64,000 nucleotides of DNA from Streptomyces virginiae (GCF_000720455.1 NZ_JOAK01000021.1:1-64000); one strand, 5' to 3'; counted from the first letter of the stretch, positions 45,037 through 55,226 are shown. A program made the numbers and translations. The notes: generated from the sequence alone by a model not told the origin.

Positions 45037-46845
45037 CTATTCCACCGACTTGTCCTTGAACGGCGCCTTGCGGCCGCAGATCGCGGGCCAGTCCTTGGCC
45101 ACGATGTTGGCGCACCAGATCTCGCCGTCGTCCTCGAACTGCTTCCACAGCTTGACGTCGAGGTTCTCGCAGTCCTTGTTCGGCGCGAAGCGCGGGCACT
45201 TGCCGCTCGGCAGCTTGATGTTGTGCGCGCGCCAGGCGTCGAGGCCCATGAGGTCGGTGTCCTCGTGCGTCGGCATGTAGCGGTTGGCCGACCAGGAGGC
45301 GCCCATGGTGGCGAACAGCGCGACCGCGCACACCATGCCTGCGGAGAGCTGACGGATCGTCCGGCGCGCAATGACGGGCGCGGACGGGGCCGCGGAGGCG
45401 GGCCGCAGGGTCCGCTCGGCCCAGCCGGAGCCCCGCTGGACCGCCGACATCACGCCGAGGACGGCCAGGATCATCAGCGAGTACATGATGATCCAGGTGG
45501 TCCGGGGGAAGAGCTGCACCGCCTTGTCGTGGGCCATGTGCGAGGCGAACCAGAAGCGGGCCAGCCAGGCGCCGGCGAGCACCGCCGCGGCGGTGCGGAC
45601 CATGACGTTGCGCAGGCCGAGGCCGACTCCGAGGCCCACGCCCAGGATCAGCAGCAGTGCGAACCCGGTCTGGCCGGCCATCTCGCCGGAGACCGGCCAC
45701 TGGTTGTACTTGATGTAGCCGGTCCGGTCGGAGATCCAGCCCAGGACGTACGCCGGGTCCGCGTAGACGCCGAGGTAGGCGTACCGGTCCGGGGTCTGCG
45801 AGCCCAGCCGCACCATCTGGTAGAGCAGCGGGGCGCCGATGATCCCGGCGGTGACCAGCACGGACCCGACGAACAGCGCCGCCCGCTTCACCGCGGGGGC
45901 GCCGGCCCGCCACGGGAAGAGGAAGAGGAAGAGGACCGCGGCGCCGGGCGCGGCCCAGACGAACCAGCCCGAGTACCAGAGGAAGAGCGCCCCGAAGATC
46001 GCGCCGAGGCCCACGCCCCGCAGCACCAGGGACTTCGGGGTGCGGCCGGCCGACCGGCGCAGCTCGCGGAGGCAGTACCCGAGGAGCGGCAGCAGCACGA
46101 TCATCACGACGTGGCTGTACGGGCGGACCGGGTCGAGGAAGAGCACGGCCGACGGGACGGCGATCAGCAGCGCCCAGAAGGGACGCAGCAGCAGCCGCCA
46201 CGCCAGGTACGCCATCGGGCCGACCAGGGCGCTGCAGACGATCTGGAGGTCGTGCAGGGCGAAGCCCGCGCTGCCGAGGCCGTCGTAGCGGACCTTGGCC
46301 CACAGGGCGATCAGCGCCGGGAACGCGGGCGGGTAGATGCCGGACATGCCCTCGCCCGACAGGAACGAGTTGGCCATCTCCACCAGAACGCTCGGGTCGC
46401 CCTCCTGGCCGCCGAGCGGGTGCGGGGTGCCGCGCAGCGCGACGACGACGCCGCCCGCCACCACGCCGGTGACCAGCCCGGCCAGGGCGGCGCAGACCAG
46501 CCGCTTGACGAGTTCGTGGCGCCGGACGGAGCCACGGTAGGCCGTGTACAGCAGCAGTCCGAGCAGCGGGAGCCCGAGGACGGCCACGTACAGCTGGAGC
46601 TTGGCGAGTCCGCTGACCTGGCCGAGACGGTTCATCGGGTTGACGCTGATGTGCCGGCTCAGCAGCGTGAATCCGAGGGCCGCCACCACGCTGACGACGA
46701 CCTCGGCCAGGATCTGCACCCACCTCCGGGACATCCACACCCGGATCCCTGAGAGGGCCGGGCGGCTCTTGCCCTGTGCCGGTTCGGAGTGCCGCTGGGC
46801 CGGGGGGCCGGCTTCGCCGACCGCCTCGGGGGCCAGGTGTGTCAT
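45037..46845 (-). CDS. GT-C membrane glycosyltransferase, arabinofuranosyltransferase-like
   Basis: An integral membrane protein of 602 aa with about eleven hydrophobic segments and a ~75-residue extracytoplasmic C-terminus (MGLDAWRAHNIKLPSGKCPRF onward, with four Cys). The layout, including the acidic GDPSVLVEMANSFLSGEGMSGIYPP loop after an early span, resembles AftA-type GT-C enzymes that use a polyprenyl-phosphate sugar donor. Streptomyces lack mycobacterial arabinogalactan, so the true sugar and acceptor are unknown. It is the last gene of a minus-strand glycan operon that begins with rmlB. Confidence 0.68.
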   Translation of the reverse strand: MTHLAPEAVGEAGPPAQRHSEPAQGKSRPALSGIRVWMSRRWVQILAEVVVSVVAALGFTLLSRHISVNPMNRLGQVSGLAKLQLYVAVLGLPLLGLLLYTAYRGSVRRHELVKRLVCAALAGLVTGVVAGGVVVALRGTPHPLGGQEGDPSVLVEMANSFLSGEGMSGIYPPAFPALIALWAKVRYDGLGSAGFALHDLQIVCSALVGPMAYLAWRLLLRPFWALLIAVPSAVLFLDPVRPYSHVVMIVLLPLLGYCLRELRRSAGRTPKSLVLRGVGLGAIFGALFLWYSGWFVWAAPGAAVLFLFLFPWRAGAPAVKRAALFVGSVLVTAGIIGAPLLYQMVRLGSQTPDRYAYLGVYADPAYVLGWISDRTGYIKYNQWPVSGEMAGQTGFALLLILGVGLGVGLGLRNVMVRTAAAVLAGAWLARFWFASHMAHDKAVQLFPRTTWIIMYSLMILAVLGVMSAVQRGSGWAERTLRPASAAPSAPVIARRTIRQLSAGMVCAVALFATMGASWSANRYMPTHEDTDLMGLDAWRAHNIKLPSGKCPRFAPNKDCENLDVKLWKQFEDDGEIWCANIVAKDWPAICGRKAPFKDKSVE

Positions 46846-46876
46846 CTCGGTCCGTTTCGTGGTGGGCGGAGTCTGA

Positions 46877-47776
46877 TCAGTTCTGGCCGGAGGTGAAGGC
46901 GTGCTTGGCCAGGGTGCGGGCGCCGGCCTTGTTGCCGCTGCGCAGCGCTCCGGGGAGCATCGTCAGCGCGTGCAGCCGGGAGGCGCTGTGGAAGCGGGCC
47001 GCGCGGGCCGCCTTCGGCCAGCCGCGGGCGTCCATGCGGTCCGCGACCGCGGAGAAGTACCGCTCGGCCTCGGCGAAGCGGGTGCCGGAGAAGGCCTGGA
47101 CCGACGACTCGCTGACGGCGTGCCGGCGGTACTGGAAGACGGTCGTCGTGTTGTCGATGACCATCTGCTCACCGCCTTCGAGCAGGTCGACCACGAGCGC
47201 GAGGTCCTGGATCACCGAGTAGTCGTCACGGAAGTTCACCTTGCGCAGCACCTCGCCGCGCCAGGCGATCGACGGGAAGTAGAGCCAGTTGCCGCGCAGC
47301 ACGCTGGCGGCCAGCTCCTCGCCGCCCATCAGGCGACGGCCCTTCACCTGGGGTGCGTACAGCCGCTTCTTGGTGTTGTCCGCCAGGCCCTGGGTCACCT
47401 GGCCCGTGCCGTCGATGACCTCGACGCCGGGCTGGACCATGCCGATGCCCGGCTGGGCGTCGACGATCGCGCGGACGGTCTCCAGGTAGTGCGGGTGCAG
47501 GACGTCGTCGCAGCCCATGATGACCACGTAGTCGGCCTCGGACAGCCGCACGCACTTCTGGAAGTTCTTGGTGATGCCGAGGTTCTGCTCGTTGCGCGTG
47601 TAGTGCACGCGGTCGTCGCCGAGCCCGGCGAACCAGCCCGGTACGTCGGGCTCCTTGCCGTCGTCGATCACGACGAGGCGGAAGTCCCGGTCCGTCTGCG
47701 CCAGGACGCTGCGGACGGCGTCCTGCATCAGCTGCACGTCCCCGTAATAGGGGAGCATGAAGTCGAAGGTCACCAT
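46877..47776 (-). CDS. Family 2 glycosyltransferase
   Basis: A cytoplasmic GT-A enzyme of 299 aa. It opens FDFMLPYYGDVQLMQDAVRS, then FRLVVIDDGKEPD gives the nucleotide-binding Asp pair. VIMGCDDVLHP supplies the DxD-like motif. The gene lies six bases after the DUF2304 gene and 31 before the GT-C gene in the rml operon, so it probably adds a sugar, perhaps rhamnose, to a lipid-linked glycan. Donor and acceptor are not determined by the sequence. Confidence 0.85.
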   Translation of the reverse strand: MVTFDFMLPYYGDVQLMQDAVRSVLAQTDRDFRLVVIDDGKEPDVPGWFAGLGDDRVHYTRNEQNLGITKNFQKCVRLSEADYVVIMGCDDVLHPHYLETVRAIVDAQPGIGMVQPGVEVIDGTGQVTQGLADNTKKRLYAPQVKGRRLMGGEELAASVLRGNWLYFPSIAWRGEVLRKVNFRDDYSVIQDLALVVDLLEGGEQMVIDNTTTVFQYRRHAVSESSVQAFSGTRFAEAERYFSAVADRMDARGWPKAARAARFHSASRLHALTMLPGALRSGNKAGARTLAKHAFTSGQN

Positions 47777-47782
47777 GGAGCT

Positions 47783-48217
47783 TCAGGCCTTCACGGAGTC
47801 GGAGTCGGCCTTGGCGTCCGCGTCCGCGTCGGCGGCCGGCGTGGAGCCGGCGGCGGAGGCCGCCCCCAGCCGCTCGTCGTTGTGGCGCGTGCCCTCGTTG
47901 ATGGCCACCGTCCGGGCGAGGTCGGTGATCTTCTTCTCCAGCGAGCGGAACCGCAGGAAGGTGTTGAGCGTGAGGAAGCCCATCGCGAGGACCATCACGT
48001 ACAGCACCAGGTCGGTGCCGCGGCCGACGCCGAGCTGGTGGGCGAGCCAGGTGACGTCGGTGGGGCGGAGCACGGCGTACACGTTGACGACGACGAACAG
48101 GGAGAAGGCGATGCGCTTCCAGGCCCGGTTCTTCGCCTGGCTCCACGTGCGGATGAACACCAGGGCCATCGACACGGAGCCGACGATCAGGACGAGCTGG
48201 ATCCAGAAGTACTTCAT
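47783..48217 (-). CDS. DUF2304 membrane protein
   Basis: A 144-aa protein with three hydrophobic segments (about residues 5-22, 37-55 and 70-90), followed by FRSLEKKITDLARTVAINE, a probable coiled coil, and an Ala/Asp-rich tail. This matches DUF2304 proteins, which usually lie next to a family 2 glycosyltransferase in polysaccharide clusters; their role is not established. The start overlaps the upstream GT2 stop by 4 bases, suggesting joint function. Confidence 0.82.
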   Translation of the reverse strand: MKYFWIQLVLIVGSVSMALVFIRTWSQAKNRAWKRIAFSLFVVVNVYAVLRPTDVTWLAHQLGVGRGTDLVLYVMVLAMGFLTLNTFLRFRSLEKKITDLARTVAINEGTRHNDERLGAASAAGSTPAADADADAKADSDSVKA

Positions 48218-48975
48218 CGACGCCCACGCTCCCGCAGCGAAATGTCAAAGATGATGTTCACGCCGTTGATGAGGGACTGGCCCTTGGAGCGCGAGTATTC
48301 GGTGTAGAGGATGTCGACGGGCACCTCGGTGACCCGCAGGTCGGAGCCCGCGAGGAAACCGACGAGCTCGGACGCGTGCGCCATGCCGTTCATCGTGATG
48401 TTCAGCTGCTCGGCGGCCTTGCGGCTCAGGACGCGCAGACCGTTGTGCGCGTCGGTGAGCTTGAGCTTGCGGGCGGTGGGGCTGACGGCGGCGGCCGTGC
48501 GCAGGACGACCTGCTTGATCCACGGCACCTGGCCGTTCTGCTCGATGAAGCGGGAGCCGAGGACCACGTCGGCCTCGTCCCGCCGCAGCACGCCGACCAT
48601 CGTCTCGACGTCCTTGGTCTGGTGCTGGCCGTCGGCGTCGAAGGTCGCGAAGTAGCGGGAACCGGGCTGGGCGATCGCGTACTTCAGACCGGTCTGGAGG
48701 GCCGCGCCCTGGCCGAGGTTGACCGGGTGGCGCACCAGGTGGGCGCCCGTGGTCGCTATGTGCGCGGCCGAGTCGTCGGTGCTGCCGTCGTCGACGACGA
48801 CGATGTTGGGGAACGTCTTGCGGGCCCCCTCGACCACCTCGGCGATCACCTGGCCCTCGTTATAGGCCGGTATGACCAGCCAGACATCGTCGTATTGGGA
48901 CACGGTAGCTCCAGCGGAAAGTGGCACGTACGAGTGCTCGGTGATCGGTGTGACGTCTTGGGCCGGCATGGTCAT
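48214..48975 (-). CDS. Family 2 glycosyltransferase, polyprenyl-phosphate sugar synthase-like
   Basis: A 253-aa GT-A enzyme with VWLVIPAYNEGQVIAEVVEG at the start, then IVVVDDGSTDDS and ATFDADGQHQ, which carry the Asp motifs. The short length and motif set match enzymes that load a sugar onto polyprenyl phosphate. That would supply the donor for the GT-C enzyme downstream; this link is inference. No transmembrane segment is evident. It overlaps the flippase stop (ATGA) and DUF2304 start (ATGA). Confidence 0.85.
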   Translation of the reverse strand: MTMPAQDVTPITEHSYVPLSAGATVSQYDDVWLVIPAYNEGQVIAEVVEGARKTFPNIVVVDDGSTDDSAAHIATTGAHLVRHPVNLGQGAALQTGLKYAIAQPGSRYFATFDADGQHQTKDVETMVGVLRRDEADVVLGSRFIEQNGQVPWIKQVVLRTAAAVSPTARKLKLTDAHNGLRVLSRKAAEQLNITMNGMAHASELVGFLAGSDLRVTEVPVDILYTEYSRSKGQSLINGVNIIFDISLRERGRR

Positions 48976-50312
48976 CTCCCGACCGCGCCCACGCCCGGGG
49001 CGCCGGTGTCTGCGTCGGTCGTCTGCCGGGGTGCTTCACCGGCTGCGGCCGCGGTTCCGGGGAAGCTCAGCCTGAGGGCTGCCAGCATAGCGAGCACGGT
49101 GGCCGTCGATCCCAGGGCGTAGGCGACGATCACGCGCACGGACACCTCGCCGGGGATCAGGGTGATGCCCACCAGGACCGCGGTACCGAGGGCCCAGCAG
49201 AGCAACTGCAGGTTGTGCCGCTTGAATACCATGAGCGCCTGTCCGAGGACCATCGCGAACATGTATGCCGCGGTACCGGCGGACAGCAGGAAGAAGTCGA
49301 AGCTTCCCAGCACCGGGTCCTGGATGCCGAAGAGCACCTCGATGAGCCAGGGCCCGAGGACCGTGGCGGGCACGCCGCCGAGCAGGCCGAGCGCTCCGAC
49401 GACCATGGCGATCCGGCGCAGCATCGCCCAGAAGGCAACGCGGTCGCCGGCGGTGAAGGCGGCGGTCAGGCCGCTGAGCAGCGAGGCCTGGAGCGAGCCG
49501 AAGACGAAGAGCGGTACCCGCGCGAGGACCGTCGCGCTCATCAGCGCCGCGATCAGCGCGCTGTCGGTCGGTGCCAGGAGCTTGGTGCTCATCACGGCGG
49601 CGTTCACGACCAGTTGGGACAGCAGCGTGGCGCAGACGAGCAGGCCGAGGCCGCCCGACAGCTCCCGCCAGGCGATCTGCTCGCCGGGGCCGACCGCGCG
49701 CAGCAGCGCGGGCAGCGTCACCAGCGTCGCCACCACGGGCGCGACGGCCAGGATGAGGCTGAAGGCCAGCGCCGAGTGCAGTCCGAAGAGGGCGCACCCG
49801 AAGGCGAGGACGATCCGCAGCCCGCCGTCGACGGCGAGCTGGGTGCCGTACGCGCCGAAGCGGCCGAGGCCGGCCAGCACACCGCGGGTCAGGTAGCAGA
49901 CGGCCATGCCGGCGAAGGCGCCGCCGAGCGCGGCCACCAGGGCGCGGTCCCCCTGGAACAGCAGGTCGGCGAGGGGCCGGGCGCCGAGGCCGAGGACCAG
50001 CAGGGTCGCGCCGAGGATCCCGGCGGTGAGCAGTCCGGCCCGGCGCAGCACCGGGGCCGCTCCCTGGCCGAGGACCACCCGGGCGGAGACGATCCGGGTG
50101 AGCTCCTGCTCCAGGGGGAAGAAGATGCCGATGCCGAGGGACATCACGATCGTCCACAGCACCGAGACGTTGGCATAACCCGCATCGGACAGGCTGTGAC
50201 CGGCCACGCCCAGGTGGGCGTACGAGGCCGCGCCGAGCACGACGGTGCCGCCGGCCACCGCGACGGTGCCCGGCGGCAGCGCCGCGGTCAGCTTGTTCAG
50301 CAGGGTCTTCAT
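48972..50312 (-). CDS. MOP-family polysaccharide flippase-like membrane protein
   Basis: A 446-aa protein with about 12-14 hydrophobic segments spread over its whole length, starting ATG 50312. The arrangement, with FFPLEQELTRIVSARV after the second span, fits Wzx/MurJ-like exporters of lipid-linked oligosaccharides. The frame is open far upstream through rmlD in another frame, but only this ATG gives the membrane protein. It overlaps the rmlD stop by 4 bases. Predicted to move a rhamnose-containing lipid-linked glycan across the membrane. Confidence 0.78.
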   Translation of the reverse strand: MKTLLNKLTAALPPGTVAVAGGTVVLGAASYAHLGVAGHSLSDAGYANVSVLWTIVMSLGIGIFFPLEQELTRIVSARVVLGQGAAPVLRRAGLLTAGILGATLLVLGLGARPLADLLFQGDRALVAALGGAFAGMAVCYLTRGVLAGLGRFGAYGTQLAVDGGLRIVLAFGCALFGLHSALAFSLILAVAPVVATLVTLPALLRAVGPGEQIAWRELSGGLGLLVCATLLSQLVVNAAVMSTKLLAPTDSALIAALMSATVLARVPLFVFGSLQASLLSGLTAAFTAGDRVAFWAMLRRIAMVVGALGLLGGVPATVLGPWLIEVLFGIQDPVLGSFDFFLLSAGTAAYMFAMVLGQALMVFKRHNLQLLCWALGTAVLVGITLIPGEVSVRVIVAYALGSTATVLAMLAALRLSFPGTAAAAGEAPRQTTDADTGAPGVGAVGR

Positions 50313-51232
50313 CCCGTGCGGCCGTCCCGGGCCGCCTTCGCGAGCGCGGCGAAGGCGGGGGTGGCGAGCGCCTGGGCCAGCTGCTCGCGCCAGTCGGGGA
50401 GCGGCTCCAGTCCGGCCTCTTCCTTCCACGCGTCGTGCGCGAGCACGCTGAAGGCGGGACGGACGGCGGGACGGACGAACGCCTCGGAGGTGGTCGGCCG
50501 GATCCGCTCGGGGTCCAGGCCGCTCAGCCGGTAGGTCTCGCGGGCCAGTCCCATCCAGGTGGTCCGGCCGCTCGCGGTGCCGTGGTAGATCCCGCCCATG
50601 GCCCAGCCCTTGAGGGCGGCCAGGCCGAGCTCGACCAGGTGGCGGGCGAGCGCCTTGGACCAGGTGGGCTGGCCGTGCTGGTCGTCGACCACGTCGAGGG
50701 TGTCGCGCTGGGCGGCCAGCTTCAGCATGGTGGCGACGAAGTTCGGCCCGTGCTCGCCGTACAGCCAGGCGGTCCGTACGACGTAACCGTCCTGCGGCAG
50801 CAGCTCGGTGACGGCCTGCTCGCCGACCAGCTTGGAACGCCCGTAGGCGTTCACCGGTCCGGTCACGGCGTCCTCGCGGTACGGCTCCGAGGCGTCGCCG
50901 GGGAGCACGTAGTCGGTGGACACGTGGATCAGGCGCACATGGGCGGCGGCGCACGCCTGCGCGAGGACGCGCACGGCGGTGCCGTTGACGGCGGTCGCGG
51001 CCTCCTCGGCGGTCTCGGCGCCGTCCACGTCCGTCCAGGCGGCGCAGTTCACGACCACGGTGGCGCCCTCGACGGCCGCCCGGACGGCGGCCGGGTCGGT
51101 GATGTCGAGGTCGGCGCGGCGCAGGCCCACGGCCTCGATCCTGGCGCTCTTGAGGACGGCCAGGACGTCCTGGCCGAGCATCCCGCCGGCGCCGGTGACG
51201 AGCCAGCGCCCGGCCGACGAGTTGGTGCTCAC
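50309..51232 (-). CDS. rmlD: dTDP-4-dehydrorhamnose reductase
   Basis: Last enzyme of dTDP-L-rhamnose synthesis. The 307-aa protein starts at GTG 51232 and overlaps the rmlB stop (GTGA). It has the NADPH-binding GAGGMLGQDV, NCAAWTDVDGAE, HVSTDYVLPG and the catalytic YGRSK. It is followed by the flippase with a 4-base overlap. Confidence 0.95.
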   Translation of the reverse strand: MSTNSSAGRWLVTGAGGMLGQDVLAVLKSARIEAVGLRRADLDITDPAAVRAAVEGATVVVNCAAWTDVDGAETAEEAATAVNGTAVRVLAQACAAAHVRLIHVSTDYVLPGDASEPYREDAVTGPVNAYGRSKLVGEQAVTELLPQDGYVVRTAWLYGEHGPNFVATMLKLAAQRDTLDVVDDQHGQPTWSKALARHLVELGLAALKGWAMGGIYHGTASGRTTWMGLARETYRLSGLDPERIRPTTSEAFVRPAVRPAFSVLAHDAWKEEAGLEPLPDWREQLAQALATPAFAALAKAARDGRTG

Positions 51233-52206
51233 TTCTGCAGGGCCGCCTTCGCCTTCAGCGGCTCCCACCAGGCGCGGTTCTCGCGGTACCAGTCGATGGT
51301 GGCCTTGATGCCGTCCTCGAAGGTGACCTGCGGGGCGTAGCCCAGCTCCGCGCCGATCTTGCTGATGTCGATGGAGTAGCGCAGGTCGTGGCCCTTGCGG
51401 TCCTCGACGTGCTCGACCATGTCCCAGCCGAGGCCCGCGGCTTCCAGCAGGACGCCGGTGAGCTCCTTGTTGGTGAGCTCGGTGCCGCCGCCGATGTTGT
51501 AGACCTCGCCGGCACGGCCCTTGCGCATGGCCAGGTCGATGCCGCGGCAGTGGTCGGAGACGTGCAGCCAGTCGCGGACGTTGCCGCCGTTGCCGTACAG
51601 CGGGACCTTCTTGCCGTCCATCAGGTTCGAGACGAACAGCGGGATGACCTTCTCCGGGAACTGGTAGTGCCCGTAGTTGTTGGAGCAGCGGGTGACCACC
51701 ACGTCCATGCCGTGCGTGCGCGCGTAGGCCAGCGCCAGCAGGTCGGAGGACGCCTTGGAGGCGGAGTACGGGGAGTTGGGCACCAGCGGCCACTCCTCGG
51801 TCCAGGAGCCCTCGGTGATCGAGCCGTAGACCTCGTCGGTGGAGATGTGGACGAAGCGGCCGACGCCGTGCTTGCGGGCGGCGTCCAGCAGCACCTGGGT
51901 GCCGACGACGTTCGTCATGACGAAGGGGCCCGCACCGGCGATCGACCGGTCCACGTGGGACTCGGCGGCGAAGTGCACGACCACGTCGTGGCCGGCCATC
52001 ACCTGGTCGACGGCCTCGGCGTCGCAGATGTCGCCCTTGACGAAGCGGTAGCCGGAGTGGTCCGCGACCGGGGCGAGGTTGGCCTCGACGCCCGAGTAGG
52101 TCAGCTTGTCGAAGACGGTGATCTGCGCCGTGGCGTCTGCACCGAGCTGCTGGCGGACGAATTCTGAACCGATGAAGCCGGCGCCGCCGGTCACGAGGAT
52201 GCGCAT
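51229..52206 (-). CDS. rmlB: dTDP-glucose 4,6-dehydratase
   Basis: Second enzyme of dTDP-L-rhamnose synthesis, an extended SDR. The 325-aa protein has the NAD site TGGAGFIGSEFVRQ, HFAAESHVDRSI, STDEVYGSI and the YSASK catalytic pair, plus SNNYGHYQFPEK. A TAGACT -10 lies nine bases before its ATG, so the leader is very short. It is divergent from rmlA across 81 bases. Confidence 0.96.
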   Translation of the reverse strand: MRILVTGGAGFIGSEFVRQQLGADATAQITVFDKLTYSGVEANLAPVADHSGYRFVKGDICDAEAVDQVMAGHDVVVHFAAESHVDRSIAGAGPFVMTNVVGTQVLLDAARKHGVGRFVHISTDEVYGSITEGSWTEEWPLVPNSPYSASKASSDLLALAYARTHGMDVVVTRCSNNYGHYQFPEKVIPLFVSNLMDGKKVPLYGNGGNVRDWLHVSDHCRGIDLAMRKGRAGEVYNIGGGTELTNKELTGVLLEAAGLGWDMVEHVEDRKGHDLRYSIDISKIGAELGYAPQVTFEDGIKATIDWYRENRAWWEPLKAKAALQK

Positions 52207-52215
52207 AATACGAAG

Positions 52216-52221
52216 AGTCTA
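52216..52221 (-). promoter_or_regulatory. -10 element for rmlB
   Basis: TAGACT on the minus strand fits TANNNT and ends nine bases before the rmlB ATG, implying a leader of only a few bases. Confidence 0.4.
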
Positions 52222-52275
52222 GCCGCCTGCCGAACGTCACACGCCGGACGGTCGGACCGCCCCGGCCCTCTCGCA

Positions 52276-52281
52276 TAGGGT
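52276..52281 (+). promoter_or_regulatory. -10 element of a leaderless promoter (rmlA)
   Basis: TAGGGT ends six bases before the rmlA ATG, with no Shine-Dalgarno between. The hexamer and spacing are identical to those of the DUF389 gene. Confidence 0.5.
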
Positions 52282-52287
52282 TCACCC

Positions 52288-53163
52288 ATGCGTGGAATCC
52301 TTTTGGCCGGTGGCACCGGATCGCGACTCTGGCCGCTGACTCGGGCCGTCTCGAAGCAGCTGCTGCCCGTCTTCGACAAGCCGATGATCTACTACCCGCT
52401 CTCCACCCTGGTGATGGCGGGTATCAGCGAAATCCTGATCATCACCACCCCTGAAGACCGTGACCAGTTCGAGCGCCTGCTCGGCGACGGCTCGCAGTTC
52501 GGACTGCGGCTGGAATACGCGGTCCAGGAGCGCCCCGAGGGCATCGCCCAGGCGTTCGTGCTCGGCGCCGACTTCATCGGCGACGAGTCGGTCGCACTGA
52601 TCCTCGGCGACAACATCTTCCACGGCAGCGGCCTCGGCACCCGCCTCGCCCAGCACACGGACGCCAAGGGCGGCCGCGTGTTCGCGTACCCGGTGGCGGA
52701 CCCGACCGCCTACGGCGTCGTGGAGTTCGACGAGAAGGGCCAGGCCATCTCCATCGAGGAGAAGCCGGTCAAGCCCAAGTCCCGCTACGCGGTGCCGGGT
52801 CTGTACTTCTACGACAACCAGGTCGTGGAGATAGCCAAGGGGCTCAAGCCCAGCGCCCGCGGCGAGCTGGAGATCACCGCCGTCAACGACGCCTACCTCC
52901 AGGCCGGCGAGCTGAACGTCACCATCCTCGACCGCGGCACCGCCTGGCTCGACACCGGGACCTTCGTCTCGATGGTCCAGGCCTCCGAGTTCGTCCGCGT
53001 GATCGAGGAGCGTCAGGGCTTCAAGATCGGCTGCATCGAGGAAGCGGCCTGGCGGGCCGGCCTCATCGACTCCGCCCAGCTGCGTGCGCTCGCCGAACCG
53101 CTGACCAAGAGCGGCTACGGCACCTACCTCCTGGCCCTGCTCGACGAGGAGGAGGGCAAGTGA
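52288..53163 (+). CDS. rmlA: Glucose-1-phosphate thymidylyltransferase
   Basis: First enzyme of dTDP-L-rhamnose synthesis. The 291-aa protein begins [17 protein letters not shown] and has [17 protein letters not shown] and [10 protein letters not shown], with EEKPVKPKS further on. The ATG is six bases after a TAGGGT element, indicating a leaderless mRNA. Its stop overlaps the rmlC start (GTGA). Confidence 0.97.
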   Translation: MRGILLAGGTGSRLWPLTRAVSKQLLPVFDKPMIYYPLSTLVMAGISEILIITTPEDRDQFERLLGDGSQFGLRLEYAVQERPEGIAQAFVLGADFIGDESVALILGDNIFHGSGLGTRLAQHTDAKGGRVFAYPVADPTAYGVVEFDEKGQAISIEEKPVKPKSRYAVPGLYFYDNQVVEIAKGLKPSARGELEITAVNDAYLQAGELNVTILDRGTAWLDTGTFVSMVQASEFVRVIEERQGFKIGCIEEAAWRAGLIDSAQLRALAEPLTKSGYGTYLLALLDEEEGK

Positions 53164-53759
53164 AGTTCCGCGAACTCTCCATCGCGGGCGCCTTCGAGGT
53201 GACCCCGCAGCTGCACGGCGACCCGCGCGGCCTGTTCACCGAGTGGTACCGCTTCGACCGCCTGGCGGAGGTCGTCGGCCACCCGCTGAACCTGGCCCAG
53301 GCGAACCTCTCCGTCTCCGCCGCCGGCGTGGTCCGCGGCATCCACTTCGCCGACGTGCCGCGCGGCCAGGCCAAGTACGTGACCTGCGTGCGCGGTGCCG
53401 TGCTCGACGTCATCGTGGACCTGCGGGTGGGCTCCCCCACCTTCGGCAAGTGGGAGGGCGTGCGCCTCGACGACGTCGACCGCCGCGCCGTCTACATCCC
53501 CGAGGGCCTCGGCCACGGCTTCTGCGCCCTGACCGACGACGCGACCCTGTCGTACCTGTGCTCGGAGACGTACAACCCGACCGGCGAGCACTCGGTTCAC
53601 CCGCTCGACCCGGACCTGGGCATCGAGTGGCCGGCCGACGTCCCGCAGCTGTCCGCGCGCGACGAGGCCGCCCCGTCGCTGGCCGAGGCCATCGCGACCG
53701 GGCTGCTCCCGGACCACGCCGCCTGCCTGGAGTTCACCGAGTCGCTCCGCGTGAGCTGA
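53160..53759 (+). CDS. rmlC: dTDP-4-dehydrorhamnose 3,5-epimerase
   Basis: Third enzyme of dTDP-L-rhamnose synthesis, a cupin. The 199-aa protein has [20 protein letters not shown], with the catalytic His, then [20 protein letters not shown] and [16 protein letters not shown]. The GTG at 53160 overlaps the rmlA stop by 4 bases. A strong hairpin follows the stop codon. Confidence 0.95.
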   Translation: MKFRELSIAGAFEVTPQLHGDPRGLFTEWYRFDRLAEVVGHPLNLAQANLSVSAAGVVRGIHFADVPRGQAKYVTCVRGAVLDVIVDLRVGSPTFGKWEGVRLDDVDRRAVYIPEGLGHGFCALTDDATLSYLCSETYNPTGEHSVHPLDPDLGIEWPADVPQLSARDEAAPSLAEAIATGLLPDHAACLEFTESLRVS

Positions 53760-53782
53760 CCGGCTGCCGCACGCACGCAGAA

Positions 53783-53813
53783 AGGGCCGCACCCCGGACG
53801 GGGGTGCGGCCCT
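53783..53813 (+). terminator. Terminator of rmlAC
   Basis: AGGGCCGCACCCC and GGGGTGCGGCCCT form a 13-bp stem followed by a T-containing stretch, 23 bases after the rmlC stop. Confidence 0.8.
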
Positions 53814-53864
53814 CTTCCGTACCCGGACCCCGGTGCCCCGGACCCGACGCCGGGGGAAAGCCGA

Positions 53865-53904
53865 AGGGCCCCGGCCCACCGCCGAGGCGATGGGCCGGGG
53901 CCCT
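53865..53904 (-). terminator. Terminator of the str operon (after tuf)
   Basis: AGGGCCCCGGCCCA and TGGGCCGGGGCCCT form a 14-bp perfect stem around a 12-base loop, downstream of the tuf stop on the minus strand. Confidence 0.75.
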
Positions 53905-53952
53905 CCGGTACAACCAGGTGCTCGTCAACGAGCTACCAGGTCAGAACACGAA

Positions 53953-55146
<1,194 letters not shown>

Positions 55147-55226
55147 GGGGGTCCTCCTGGAGAGTGGTTCTGTACGCCTTACAGATCGGCGCCAGGTGAT
55201 CTTTGCTGGGAAGCCGGCCGGTCCCC

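Noticed and set aside
48972..50954. Single long ORF joining rmlD and flippase regions
   Set aside because: The upstream part is an out-of-frame shadow of rmlD. The membrane protein begins at ATG 50312 with a standard 4-base overlap.
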